64,000 nucleotides of DNA from Paenibacillus_T sp033239625 (GTDB taxonomy: Bacteria > Bacillota > Bacilli > Paenibacillales > Paenibacillaceae): contig NZ_BTCK01000005.1 in NCBI RefSeq assembly GCF_033239625.1, positions 124,001 to 188,000 of the forward strand, given 5' to 3'. A program made the position numbers and the translations under genes. Below the pieces are notes generated by a model. That model did no database searches and was not told the DNA's origin. It worked only from the letters and a program-made list of their open reading frames with translations. Positions 44,673 to 53,852 of this stretch are shown one piece after another (positions within the stretch are counted from its first letter, which is position 1; each line of letters opens with the position of its first letter).

Positions 44673-44737
44673 TGAGTGTATTAAACGCCCACTCTGGGCT
44701 GTAACTACGGTTGTGGGCAGCAATGAGTTAGTTAATT

Positions 44738-44785
44738 AGAAATGGCGGTTCAGGGGTCATCCCTAAACCGCCATTTCTATTTTTC
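44738..44785 (+). terminator. Rho-independent terminator after the adhesin gene
   Basis: AGAAATGGCGGTT pairs with AACCGCCATTTCT (13 bp), with a further AGGG/CCCT inner stem, then TATTTTTC. Confidence 0.9.
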
Positions 44786-44807
44786 TACGCAATCGAAAGA
44801 CACTGAT

Positions 44808-44860
44808 GAAGCGTCAGCGGTCGCCTTTGCTGCCGCACGAGGTCAGCAATAGATCAGAAC
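44808..44860 (+). repeat. Intergenic repeat, copy 1 (GAAGCGTCAGCG family)
   Basis: GAAGCGTCAGCGGTCGCCTT at 44808 and AGATCAGAAC at 44851 recur, in the same order and orientation, at 56325 and 56379. Confidence 0.5.
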
Positions 44861-44892
44861 CTGGACTAACTAGTAGGGGCGAGCAACCCCTA

Positions 44893-46788
44893 CTACCTAC
44901 CTAAGCCTGGGAACCCACTCATATGAGGAAATAACCTTAAATATTCGTTGCATAACTCGTTAAAAGATTCAGAAGGTAATCCTTCTTTTAATAGTCCTAT
45001 CATTTGAACCGATGGTTGTTGTCTAAAAGCTTCAATGAAAAAAGGAGAGGCTCCTTCCGAATCTCCGTTATTTAGATGCCATTGTCCTACGTTGAGCATT
45101 CCGTTAGATTCCAGGGCATTGTTTCGTAGTAGTACCTCGAATAATTCTAAAGCATCGGCTAAATTGCCACGTTCATAAAGCCAGTTTGCAATCGTATTTA
45201 GTGTACTGGCATTAGCCATACTCTCAATTAATATCAGATAATGTTCATTGAATCCAAATAAATACAGCTGTTGCAACACGGCCGATAACTCGGTTTCGTA
45301 GTAGGTGACACTTTCAGGGTCCCAAGAGCGGCCATGAAGCACATCAAGCACAAGCTTAGTTAGTTCGAGATATCTTTCATCTTGAAGGATAGCCGTGCGC
45401 AAATCCCCGGTAACAATATTTACGAATGCGGCCAGCTTATCTGGCAAAGCGATGTTTTGATCGATCGATAGGGGTTCTTTCTTTAAAAGGGCGAGCGTAA
45501 CTAAATCCTGATAATCAATTGGTTGTTTTGCGGAATAAATGTGCTGCGAATAGTGCCATGCTAGCTGTTCGTTGCCTATCGATAAACTGATTTTGAAAAG
45601 CATTACGGCATTCATTGATTGTTGAATCGGATAAATCTGCTCTAAGTAGGCGATGACAGTGTCAATCGGTTGACGTGCTGTAACTTGTTCTATTAAGCGA
45701 CTTAGTACTCTCAGGTTTTTATTTTGATGCTGTAAGAGCTGATGCCAGTGATGAAGGGCTGTATCGATGTCACCAAGTTTAAAAAAGATTTCACCCAATA
45801 GTTGATGTGGAACGATGAATCCGTAGGTGGGCTGGACAGCCCAGAAAGGCTCATTCTGATTTTGTTGGCGGTCAGCTACTTGAATGCATGACTCTAAAAC
45901 ATTAACAGATCGTTTTTGAAACCCTAATGTTTCGAGCAGAATGCCCTCCAAACATAAATAATCGGTTTTGTTAGGCATAAGTTGCTGCATATTTTTAATG
46001 AGTCCAAAAGCATCGGAGTAATTTCCGAGTGAGATTTCCAGAGAAATATAACGGTCCATAAGGTGTGGAAACCAAGTGTCTGTCGGTTTAGTATGTTGAG
46101 AAGCTAGTCGATAAGCATTACGAGCCTCTAACGGTGAACCCTTGTAATATTCATTGCCTAAAATGAAATTGTAGTAAGGGTCCTGACTATTAGAGGCAGT
46201 ATGCATTTTGCTGAGAATCGCCATGTTCCTGGCCGATTTATTTTTTTTATGCAAAGTCTCGTCGGTATAACCCGTATGATGGATTATGAACGATATGGAT
46301 TGCAGGGCAACGGGGCCGTGGTCAGAAATAAGTTGCTCGTGAATTGGATTTTGATATCGGATGGTTCGATGATTATTAAACAATCGTGCCCCTGATGACT
46401 CCATGATGTTCGTTTCGTCATAGCCGTTACCTATTCTATTGTATATTCTCGTAATAAGTGCAATTGGCGTGTCAGTACGAGAAGCAATCAAGTACTGGCG
46501 CAACTCATAATGTCCGTCTGATTGAATGAACTCGTCCGCATCTAGAACTAAAATCCATTCGCCTGTTGCATAACGCAGGGATTCATTACGGGCAGCCGCA
46601 AAATCATCATTCCAAATGAAATCATATACATGATTAGTGTATCGTAATGCAATTTCTTTTGTGTTGTCTGTAGAGCCGGTATCTATAATGATGATTTCAT
46701 CAACCAAGGAAGTAACACTATCGAGGCATCTTTCAAGCGTATCGGCCTCATTTTTTACAATCATACATAAGGATAGTAGAGTTAGCAT
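44893..46788 (-). CDS. TPR-containing family 2 glycosyltransferase
   Basis: The 631-residue product has an N-terminal GT-A domain (LCMIVKNEADTLERCLDSV, IIDTGSTDNT near residue 37, FIWNDDFAAARNESL, metal-binding VLDADEFI near 85) followed by about 400 residues of helical repeats typical of TPRs. It is homologous in layout to the glycosyltransferase beside hag (37482). On the minus strand AAGGAG lies 8 nt before ATG 46788. Its neighbours on the plus strand are an adhesin and a methyltransferase with a TPR-like start. Flagellin or surface-protein glycosylation is likely but inferred; the acceptor cannot be read from sequence. Confidence 0.88.
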   Translation of the reverse strand: MLTLLSLCMIVKNEADTLERCLDSVTSLVDEIIIIDTGSTDNTKEIALRYTNHVYDFIWNDDFAAARNESLRYATGEWILVLDADEFIQSDGHYELRQYLIASRTDTPIALITRIYNRIGNGYDETNIMESSGARLFNNHRTIRYQNPIHEQLISDHGPVALQSISFIIHHTGYTDETLHKKNKSARNMAILSKMHTASNSQDPYYNFILGNEYYKGSPLEARNAYRLASQHTKPTDTWFPHLMDRYISLEISLGNYSDAFGLIKNMQQLMPNKTDYLCLEGILLETLGFQKRSVNVLESCIQVADRQQNQNEPFWAVQPTYGFIVPHQLLGEIFFKLGDIDTALHHWHQLLQHQNKNLRVLSRLIEQVTARQPIDTVIAYLEQIYPIQQSMNAVMLFKISLSIGNEQLAWHYSQHIYSAKQPIDYQDLVTLALLKKEPLSIDQNIALPDKLAAFVNIVTGDLRTAILQDERYLELTKLVLDVLHGRSWDPESVTYYETELSAVLQQLYLFGFNEHYLILIESMANASTLNTIANWLYERGNLADALELFEVLLRNNALESNGMLNVGQWHLNNGDSEGASPFFIEAFRQQPSVQMIGLLKEGLPSESFNELCNEYLRLFPHMSGFPGLGR

Positions 46789-46823
46789 TATAAGTGCTCC
46801 TTAACATCATAGATGATAAGTAT

Positions 46824-46832
46824 ATTATACCA
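46824..46832 (-). promoter_or_regulatory. Extended -10 promoter of the minus-strand glycosyltransferase
   Basis: On the minus strand TGGTATAAT forms an extended -10 about 36 nt before the start codon. No clear -35. Confidence 0.45.
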
Positions 46833-47035
46833 GTTAGAGGATTAATGATTATATAAGATTTTAATGCAATTAAAGATTGTGTCTTAAGTTCGAAGAAGGA
46901 ATAGCCGAAGTAATGGTATAGATGCAATTGTGGAGAAGGTACGATGTTATCAATCTATTTATCCATTTAATGCTGTTCATTGACGGCACTGACGAACAAC
47001 TCATAATGAACTAGACAAGAAGGTAGGGGTAAATA

Positions 47036-48049
47036 GTGAATCTGATACAAGAAGCAGAAATACTGCTAGCTACGGACGAACGTGCGGCACTCAAAAAATA
47101 TATGCAGTCCATTGAATTCGAGCCGGATTTTGCTCCAATGGCTTGTTTTAGAATCGGAGAGATCAGTAATCGAATGGGAGAGGCGCTAAATTCATTTCAG
47201 TATCATGAGATGGCTTATAAGCTAAACCCCGGTTTTTCCGAAGTTATCGTTCAACCGGAGCATCCTTCGTATGTATACGTATATAAGGAGCCGGTTGAGC
47301 ATAAAGTGACCAAATGTCCGCTCTGTGGTTCGGGAGGCGCGCCGTATGCCGCTTTCAACGTAACGACTTCTATTGATTTTCTTCATGGTTTTCATCCTGT
47401 TCGTCTTTGGATGGCTTGTGATGATTGTCATCATCTATTCGCTCACAATTACCCTGTGCAACTGAACGACATCCTGTCGAATAGTGCGTTTGAGTTTAAT
47501 TTGAAGCCGAAACCGCATTTATTCCCGCTGCTCAGCTCCATCGTAATGAATATAACCAATCTGGCGCCCGGCAGGAAACTCCTTGAGGTCGGGGTAGGCG
47601 CAGGAGAGTTCTCTGCTGTCGCTAAAGAGTTTCTATTTGATGTGACTGGGTTGGATATTCGGTCGGCGTACGCCAAGGCCGTATCGGAAATGCTTGATAT
47701 TCCCGTATATACCAGCGACTTTGATGCTTTTGAGTCTGTTGACGGGTATGATGTAATCGTAATGGGCGATGTTATTGAACATATGGCAGACCCGCTACGA
47801 GCATTGCGGAAGGCGCATAGCCTACTTAACGATAATGGTGTGCTATGGATCTCAACACCGAATTTTGAAAGTGCCTTCTCAATGGTTTCCAAGGATAAGG
47901 ATCCTATGTGGCGCATTGTTGAGCACTTGAATTACTTCTCTTATCGTTCACTGGGGCTATGGCTGAACAGAATTGGATTCGAAGTCGTAAATTACAGTGT
48001 TTCTTCTCATTACAATGGCTCAATGGAAGTTACTGCGATTAAGCGATAA
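47036..48049 (+). CDS. Class I SAM-dependent methyltransferase with TPR-like N-terminus
   Basis: The 337-residue product starts with a short helical repeat region (~1-65). A CPLCG ... CDDC zinc-ribbon pair (~95-130) follows, then a Rossmann methyltransferase domain (~170-310) with motif I LLEVGVGAGEF, the acidic GLDI loop, VIVMGDVIEH (motif IV) and LWISTPNFES. This fits small-molecule or sugar methyltransferases of the Methyltransf_11/23 type. The GTG start at 47036 has AGGTAGGGG about 8 nt upstream. Standing opposite a TPR glycosyltransferase, it may methylate the same glycan. Confidence 0.85.
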   Translation: MNLIQEAEILLATDERAALKKYMQSIEFEPDFAPMACFRIGEISNRMGEALNSFQYHEMAYKLNPGFSEVIVQPEHPSYVYVYKEPVEHKVTKCPLCGSGGAPYAAFNVTTSIDFLHGFHPVRLWMACDDCHHLFAHNYPVQLNDILSNSAFEFNLKPKPHLFPLLSSIVMNITNLAPGRKLLEVGVGAGEFSAVAKEFLFDVTGLDIRSAYAKAVSEMLDIPVYTSDFDAFESVDGYDVIVMGDVIEHMADPLRALRKAHSLLNDNGVLWISTPNFESAFSMVSKDKDPMWRIVEHLNYFSYRSLGLWLNRIGFEVVNYSVSSHYNGSMEVTAIKR

Positions 48050-48090
48050 TACAAGAAAAACAAACAATGTATCCGTTTTCAAAAAAATGT

Positions 48091-48119
48091 TTGACAATTA
48101 TATGAAGTCGGGTTATATT
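48091..48119 (+). promoter_or_regulatory. Sigma-A promoter of csp
   Basis: A perfect TTGACA, 17 nt, TATATT; predicted start near 48126 and a ~55-nt leader. Confidence 0.85.
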
Positions 48120-48180
48120 CGTGTTGTGGGCCTAACATCAAGGCCGGACACAGCATTTGAAGATGAAGGGAATGTTATGC

Positions 48181-48378
48181 ATGCAAGGTAAAGTAAAATG
48201 GTTTAACGCAGAAAAAGGCTATGGATTCATCGAGACGGAACAAGGTGGCGACGTATTCGTACACTTCTCCGCTATCCAAGCTGACGGCTTCAAAACGCTG
48301 GAAGAAGGCCAAGCTGTAGAATTCGACATCGTCGAAGGCGCACGCGGTCCACAAGCTGCAAACGTAGTTAAACTGTAA
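48181..48378 (+). CDS. Cold-shock protein (CspA/CspB family)
   Basis: This is a 65-residue OB-fold RNA chaperone. MQGKVKWFNAEKGYGFIE contains RNP1 (KGYGFIE) and VFVHFSAI is RNP2; the C-terminus PQAANVVKL is typical. ATG 48181 is chosen because AAGGGA ends 9 nt upstream and family members start at this Met; in-frame starts at 48157 and 48172 are less well placed. Monocistronic, from a consensus promoter to a strong terminator. Confidence 0.96.
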   Translation: MQGKVKWFNAEKGYGFIETEQGGDVFVHFSAIQADGFKTLEEGQAVEFDIVEGARGPQAANVVKL

Positions 48379-48436
48379 TTATCGGCTTACTTATAAGCCA
48401 ACTTCATAGATGGTGTCCACACCAGACATGAGCGAC

Positions 48437-48474
48437 AAAACCCCGGGATCTCCCGGGGTTTTTATTTTACCCTA
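48437..48474 (+). terminator. Rho-independent terminator after csp
   Basis: AAAACCCCGGGA and TCCCGGGGTTTT form a perfect stem, followed by TTATTTT. Confidence 0.95.
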
Positions 48475-48675
48475 ACATACCGTCCTTGAAAATACTCGAT
48501 TCGATATATTCCATCAATTAACTAATAAGAGGAATGTAGAATTTAAGCGACTAGACTCGGAATAGAGCAGCTTTTTCGTAATCATTTTTCAGAAAATTCA
48601 CAAATAACAGAAAATACTTATGTTCGTAGCTCTCATCATATGTTATAATAAGATCAAGTAAAGGAGGAGTGCCCC

Positions 48676-49221
48676 ATGAAATACAACATTCGAGGTCAAA
48701 ACCTACCAGTGACGGAAGCGCTGCGCGAGTACGTCGAGAAGAAGATCAGCCGCCTGGAAAAGTATTTTGAAGCACCAATCACCTCCGAAACAAATGTTAC
48801 CCTTTCGGTAACCAAAGGATATCACGCAGTCGAAGTTACGATACCGCTTACAGGTGTCATGCTGCGGGCAGAAGTGAAGAGCGAGGACATGTATGCTTCG
48901 ATTGACGAAGTGGTGGACAAACTGGAACGTCAAATTCGGAAGCATAAGACGAAGGTTAATCGCAAGATCCGTAGCGAGAGCGGTCTCCGTACGTTCTTCA
49001 AGGACTCGGGATCTGCCGCACGCGTATTGGAAGAAGAGGAAGACTTCGAGGTTGTCCGTACGAAGCAAGTTACACTGAAGCCGATGGATGTGGAGGAAGC
49101 GATTCTTCAGATGAACATGGTTGGACACAATTTCTTCGTCTTCGCGAATGCGGATACCAAAGAAGTGAATGTCGTTTACAGACGCCATGACGGCAGATAC
49201 GGGCTTATTGAACAGAGCTAG
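48676..49221 (+). CDS. hpf: Ribosome hibernation-promoting factor (long form HPF/RaiA)
   Basis: Long HPF joins 70S ribosomes into inactive 100S dimers in stationary phase. The 181-residue product has the N-terminal S30AE domain (MKYNIRGQNLPVTEALREYVEKK ... ending ~residue 100), a basic linker and the C-terminal dimerisation domain (VRTKQVTLKPMDVEEAILQM ... NVVYRRHDGRYGLIE). AAAGGAGG lies close to ATG 48676. TATAAT at 48644 may be its -10. It lies upstream of secA and prfB, the same order as in Bacillus. Confidence 0.97.
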   Translation: MKYNIRGQNLPVTEALREYVEKKISRLEKYFEAPITSETNVTLSVTKGYHAVEVTIPLTGVMLRAEVKSEDMYASIDEVVDKLERQIRKHKTKVNRKIRSESGLRTFFKDSGSAARVLEEEEDFEVVRTKQVTLKPMDVEEAILQMNMVGHNFFVFANADTKEVNVVYRRHDGRYGLIEQS

Positions 49222-49266
49222 TATATTAATGAAACGAAAATATATGCAACTCCTATTCGGGTAAAC

Positions 49267-49302
49267 AAAAGCCCCTTTTCCTTACAGGAAGAGGGGTTTT
49301 CA
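49267..49302 (+). terminator. Rho-independent terminator after hpf
   Basis: CCCCTTTTCCT pairs with AGGAAGAGGGG (11 bp, loop TAC), flanked by A4 and T4 runs. Confidence 0.92.
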
Positions 49303-49493
49303 ACTATAATGAAACAATTGAGACCTAAGGCAATATTGGAAACGCTATTCGGCTCATTGCGACAAGGTTCACAAACTGTTACAATTTATGCATTAAGAGA
49401 TAGCGTAATGGTCGTCATCTGTTTACTCGGCGGCCGCTGGGACAGAAGATAGACATAAGTTTGACGTTTATAGAAAAGGAAGGGCGGTTGCTG

Positions 49494-52007
49494 ATGCTCG
49501 GATTGGTGAAGAAAATATTCGGCGATGCGAATGAGCGCGAAATTAAACGGTTGATGCGCACCGTCGAGGAGATTAACGGAATAGAGTCGCAGTTCACAGG
49601 GCTGTCTGACGAACAACTGCGCGGCAAGACGGTGGAGTTCAGAGCGCGCCTGGAGAAGGGCGAGGATCTGAACGACCTGCTGCCTGAAGCATTCGCGACC
49701 GTTCGAGAAGCAGCCAAGCGTACGCTCGGCATGCGTCACTTTAACGTGCAGCTGGTCGGCGGTATGGTGCTGCACGAAGGTAAAATCGCGGAGATGAAAA
49801 CGGGTGAAGGTAAAACGCTCGTCGGTACGCTTCCTGTCTACTTGAACGCACTGCTCGGCAAGGGTGTGCACGTGGTTACGGTCAATGACTACTTGGCACA
49901 GCGCGATAGCGCACTCATGGGTCAAGTCTATGAGTTTCTCGGCTTGACGGTAGGCTGTAACCTTCACGGCCTGACGCATGCACAGAAGCAAGAAGCGTAT
50001 GCTTGCGATATTACGTATGGTACGAACAACGAATTCGGCTTCGACTACTTGCGCGATAATATGGTTCTTTATAAAGAACAAATGGTTCAACGTCCTCTCT
50101 ACTTTGCAATCATTGACGAAGTGGACTCCATCCTCGTCGATGAAGCAAGAACGCCGCTTATCATCTCTGGTCAGGCAGCGAAGTCGACGGAAATGTATTT
50201 TGCAGCCGATCGTTTCGTGTCGCGCCTGAAGCAAGAAGAGGACTTCACGATCGATATCAAGCTTCGTAACGTTACGCTGACGGAAGCGGGCGTCGAGAAG
50301 GCAGAGAAAGCATTCGCGATCGAGAATCTGTTCGACCATGCGAACGTACTGCTCAACCACCACATCCAACAAGCGCTCAAAGCGCATAATATTATGAGAC
50401 GTGACGTTGATTACGTCGTTCAAGACGAAGAAGTTGTCATCGTCGACGAATTCACCGGTCGTCTGATGGCTGGCCGTCGTTATAGCGATGGTCTGCACCA
50501 AGCGATCGAAGCGAAGGAACAGATCAAGGTACAGAACGAGAGCATGACGCTCGCGACGATCACGTTCCAGAACTACTTCCGTATGTACCGCAAGCTAGCC
50601 GGCATGACCGGTACGGCGAAAACTGAGGAAGAAGAGTTTAAGAAAATTTACGGCCTTGAGGTCGTACAAATCCCAACCAACCGAACGAACATCCGTAAGG
50701 ATACGCCAGACGTCGTATATAAATCGGAGAATGGCAAGTTCAAAGCGGTTGTCGAAGAAATCGTCAAACGCCATGCGAACAATCAGCCAGTCCTCGTCGG
50801 TACCGTATCGATCGAGAACTCCGAGCGCGTATCCGAGATGCTGAAGAAACGCGGCGTTCAGCATAAGGTGCTCAACGCGAAGTACCATGCGGAAGAGGCG
50901 GAGATTATCTCGCACGCTGGCCAATGGGGAGCGGTTACGATCGCAACGAACATGGCTGGCCGCGGTACGGATATTTTGCTCGGCGAGGGCGTAAGCGAAC
51001 TCGGCGGTCTCCACATTATCGGTACGGAGCGCCATGAGAGCCGTCGGATCGATAACCAGCTTCGCGGTCGTGCAGGCCGCCAAGGCGACCCGGGCTCCTC
51101 GCAGTTCTATCTGTCGCTCGAAGATGAGCTGATGCGCCGTTTCGGTGCTGAGAACATTATGGGCATGATGGAGCGCCTCGGCTTTGACGAGGATCAGCCA
51201 ATCGAGAGCCGCATGATCTCGCGTGCGGTTGAATCGGCTCAGAAACGCGTCGAGGGCAACAACTTCGATATGCGTAAAGTGGTCTTGCAATACGACGACG
51301 TGATGAACCAACAGCGCGAAATCATTTACAAGCAGCGCCGTGAAGTGCTGGAGTCGGAGAATATCCGTCTGATCATCATTGATATGATCAAGCCGGTTAT
51401 CGAACGAATCGTATCTGCGCACTGCGAAGGCGACATTCCAGAGGAATGGGATCTGCAGGCAATCGTCGACTATGCTCATGGCAACTTGCTGCAAGAGGGT
51501 ACACTGACGAAGGATATGCTGTGGGGCAAGGAGCAGGAAGAAATTATCGAGCTGCTCTATGGCAAAGTCGAGAAGCTGTATGACGAGCGCGAAGAGCAAA
51601 TCGGCACCGAGACGATGCGCGAGTTCGAGAAGGTTGTCGCGCTTCGTGCAGTAGACTCGAAGTGGATGGACCATATCGACGCGATGGATCAACTTCGCCA
51701 AGGTATCCACCTTCGTGCATACGGCGGTACCGATCCGCTGCGCGAGTATCAATTCGAAGGCTTCGAGATGTTCCAAGAGATGATCGAGAACATTCAAGAA
51801 GAGATTACCAAATATATCATGAAGGCTCATGTCGAGAACAACCTTGAGCGTCAAGAGGTTGCGAAGGGTCAGACGGAATCGGGCGGCAGCGGCGAACCAG
51901 CGGCGAAGCGTCCGGCCAAAGCGACTGACGCCGATCGCATCGGTCGGAACGATCCATGTCCATGCGGCAGCGGCAAGAAATATAAGCTGTGCCACGGCAA
52001 AGCTTAA
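49494..52007 (+). CDS. secA: Preprotein translocase ATPase SecA
   Basis: SecA drives secretion of unfolded preproteins through SecYEG. From ATG 49494 (MLGLVKKIFGDANEREIK, GGAAGGG upstream; in-frame ATG 49461 lies before that site) the product has 837 residues, normal for the family. Motifs: Walker A MKTGEGKTLVGTL (~100), DEVDSILVDEART (~205), AGMTGTAKTEEEEF (~375), NMAGRGTDI (~490), RGRAGRQGDPG (~535) and the C-terminal zinc motif CPCGSGKKYKLCHG. The S-layer proteins and adhesins of this window are likely clients. Confidence 0.98.
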   Translation: MLGLVKKIFGDANEREIKRLMRTVEEINGIESQFTGLSDEQLRGKTVEFRARLEKGEDLNDLLPEAFATVREAAKRTLGMRHFNVQLVGGMVLHEGKIAEMKTGEGKTLVGTLPVYLNALLGKGVHVVTVNDYLAQRDSALMGQVYEFLGLTVGCNLHGLTHAQKQEAYACDITYGTNNEFGFDYLRDNMVLYKEQMVQRPLYFAIIDEVDSILVDEARTPLIISGQAAKSTEMYFAADRFVSRLKQEEDFTIDIKLRNVTLTEAGVEKAEKAFAIENLFDHANVLLNHHIQQALKAHNIMRRDVDYVVQDEEVVIVDEFTGRLMAGRRYSDGLHQAIEAKEQIKVQNESMTLATITFQNYFRMYRKLAGMTGTAKTEEEEFKKIYGLEVVQIPTNRTNIRKDTPDVVYKSENGKFKAVVEEIVKRHANNQPVLVGTVSIENSERVSEMLKKRGVQHKVLNAKYHAEEAEIISHAGQWGAVTIATNMAGRGTDILLGEGVSELGGLHIIGTERHESRRIDNQLRGRAGRQGDPGSSQFYLSLEDELMRRFGAENIMGMMERLGFDEDQPIESRMISRAVESAQKRVEGNNFDMRKVVLQYDDVMNQQREIIYKQRREVLESENIRLIIIDMIKPVIERIVSAHCEGDIPEEWDLQAIVDYAHGNLLQEGTLTKDMLWGKEQEEIIELLYGKVEKLYDEREEQIGTETMREFEKVVALRAVDSKWMDHIDAMDQLRQGIHLRAYGGTDPLREYQFEGFEMFQEMIENIQEEITKYIMKAHVENNLERQEVAKGQTESGGSGEPAAKRPAKATDADRIGRNDPCPCGSGKKYKLCHGKA

Positions 52008-52246
52008 GAGCAGCAAAAGTTAACGATCATAACGTTTAATGCTCAATAAAGTTAATGAGCTCAATGCTTAATGCCGACAAAGCTTTAAGCGATGAATCAT
52101 TAACATGATAGCTGTAAGGAACAGATGGCGGACGCGCATAGCTTCAATCGCGCGCTCCGCCTCTGTTCACATCCGTACGCTGCAGGGCATAGCGTGTAGC
52201 ATGCATGCACGGCATGGAAACATACGATTTTGAGGTGAAGCGAACC

Positions 52247-53366
52247 ATGATAGACATTAAGGTCAAGCAGGACCTGCGTGAGATGGCGAAGCGACTCCAA
52301 GAGCTCAGGGGGTCTCTTTGACTTCGATCTGAAGCAGGAGATGATCGCCAACTTCGAGGAGAAGATGACGGCGCCGGATTTTTGGGACGATAATGATAAA
52401 GCGCAATCCATTATCGCAGAATTGAATGCTGTGAAATCGACCGTCGAACGGTTCGAGAAGCTCTCTGCCGACCATGAGGACCTAGCGACGATGCTGGAAA
52501 TGGTGGAAGAGGAAGCAGACGAATCGCTTGAAGCGGAGCTTACACAAGGCGTGCAATCGCTTGTAGAGCGTATTAGTGAATTCGAGCTTACGCTGCTGCT
52601 CAACCAGCCGTATGATAAGTTGAACGCAATTTTGGAGCTTCATCCAGGTGCAGGCGGCACCGAGTCGCAGGATTGGGCGCAAATGTTGTACCGTATGTAT
52701 ACGCGTTGGGCAGAGAAGAGCGGCTTCAAGCTTGAGCTGCTTGATTACTTGGATGGCGATGAAGCAGGAATCAAGAGCGTTACGATTTCGATCAAGGGCT
52801 ACAATGCATATGGCTACTTGAAAGCTGAGAAAGGCGTTCACCGGCTCGTACGTATTTCGCCGTTCGATGCTTCGGGACGCCGCCACACGTCATTCGTTTC
52901 GTGTGACGTTATGCCGGAGATCGACGATGATATCGAAATCGAGATTCGTACCGAGGACCTGAAGGTCGATACGTATCGTGCAAGCGGAGCGGGCGGACAG
53001 CATATCAATAAGACGGAATCGGCCATTCGAATTACTCACATTCCGACGGGTATCGTTGTATCCTGCCAGACGCAGCGGTCACAGATCCAGAACCGCGAGC
53101 AGGCGATGAAGATGCTGCGCTCCAAGCTGTATGAGCAGAAGATTGAAGAACAGCAGAAGCAACTAGCTGAAATCCGGGGCGAGCAGTCTGACATTGCATG
53201 GGGCAGCCAGATTCGTTCTTATGTCTTCCACCCATACAGCATGGTCAAAGACCATCGTACAGGTGTAGAGACTGGTAATGTCGGAGCGGTGATGGATGGC
53301 GATATTAATGCATTCATCGATGGATACCTGCGCAGTCAAATTCGGCAAGAGACTTCAGGGGAGTAA
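52247..53366 (+). CDS. prfB: Peptide chain release factor 2 (programmed +1 frameshift)
   Basis: RF2 ends translation at UGA and UAA. The gene has two parts: ATG 52247 through CTT at 52316-52318 (24 codons), an in-frame TGA at 52319-52321, and the main frame resuming at GAC 52320, so 52319 is skipped. The join gives 372 residues. The GGQ loop appears as ASGAGGQHINKTES near the middle; codon-recognition and class-I RF regions are present (LHPGAGGTESQDWA, VHRLVRISPFDASGRRHTSF). GAGGTGA precedes ATG 52247. RF2 shortage lets ribosomes pause at TGA and shift, an autoregulatory circuit. Confidence 0.97.
52306..52322 (+). other. prfB frameshift signal
   Basis: AGGGGG, acting as an internal Shine-Dalgarno, is followed by TCT and the slippery CTT TGA C. 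This is the standard bacterial prfB recoding site. Confidence 0.95.
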
Positions 53367-53520
53367 GGAATAAGCTGTTCGTGAAATTGCTATCGGTCAG
53401 ACAATTTATCTTGTGTGTCTAGTTGTAAGATTAGAATAACCAATAAGGATAGCGCGCCAACGCTCTCCATGCACAGAACTTCTTAAGTGGCTCGACCCCC
53501 AAGATGATAATTAGAGGTGG

Positions 53521-53566
53521 AAGTAACCCGTCAGGCGGTCAACCTGTGGCGGGTTACTTTCTTTTC
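53521..53566 (+). terminator. Hairpin terminator, plus strand, across the toxin gene 3' end
   Basis: AAGTAACCCG and CGGGTTACTT form a 10-bp stem (19-nt loop); TCTTTTCTC follows on the plus strand. The stop codon of the minus-strand toxin lies within the right arm. Whether this ends prfB or an antisense RNA is not resolved. Confidence 0.75.
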
Positions 53567-53640
53567 TCGATGTATGTCAGTAGCGCAAGTAGAAAACTGC
53601 CGAACGCTAGAAACGACATAATCGTTTGGAAAGTATCCAT
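53554..53640 (-). CDS. Putative holin-like toxin (type I toxin peptide)
   Basis: The 28-residue peptide MDTFQTIMSFLAFGSFLLAL continues to a basic tail ending EKRK. One membrane helix with a charged end is the pattern of the Hol_Tox family (TxpA/BsrG-like), whose members are usually checked by an antisense RNA. On the minus strand AGGAGG lies 7 nt before ATG 53640, and this site is the right arm of a CCTCC-GGAAA-GGAGG hairpin (53648-53662). A plus-strand terminator overlaps its stop codon, as in convergent txpA/ratA pairs. The plus-strand promoter of any antitoxin RNA was not found with confidence. Confidence 0.75.
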   Translation of the reverse strand: MDTFQTIMSFLAFGSFLLALLTYIEKRK

Positions 53641-53715
53641 TGGCATCCCTCCTTTCCGGAGGTCAACCTGCCACGAAGCTGCATCTGTGCATATACATAT
53701 AATACCGAACTCCGA

Positions 53716-53741
53716 GTCTGCCGGATAGGGCAGGCTTTTTG
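53716..53741 (+). terminator. Short rho-independent terminator, plus strand
   Basis: CTGCC and GGCAG flank a 6-nt loop; GC and five T follow. The 5' region of the toxin gene lies opposite, so a short plus-strand transcript across 53570-53741 is possible. Confidence 0.6.
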
Positions 53742-53852
53742 TATGCTTTCCGAATGAAGAATCGTTTAATATATCATCTTTTTCTGAAGGATACTATCCA
53801 TAGTGTGATTTCTTATCTATAAAACGTTACCCGCCTTAGGAGGCACGACACC

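Noticed and set aside
44872..44893. AGTAGGGG/CCCCTACT hairpin as terminator of the minus-strand glycosyltransferase
   Set aside because: The stem is good but no T run follows on the minus strand, so only a structural hairpin can be claimed.
53504..53728. A 74-codon plus-strand open frame in the toxin region
   Set aside because: No ribosome site or recognisable sequence; the frame runs through a terminator hairpin and is antisense to the holin-like toxin.
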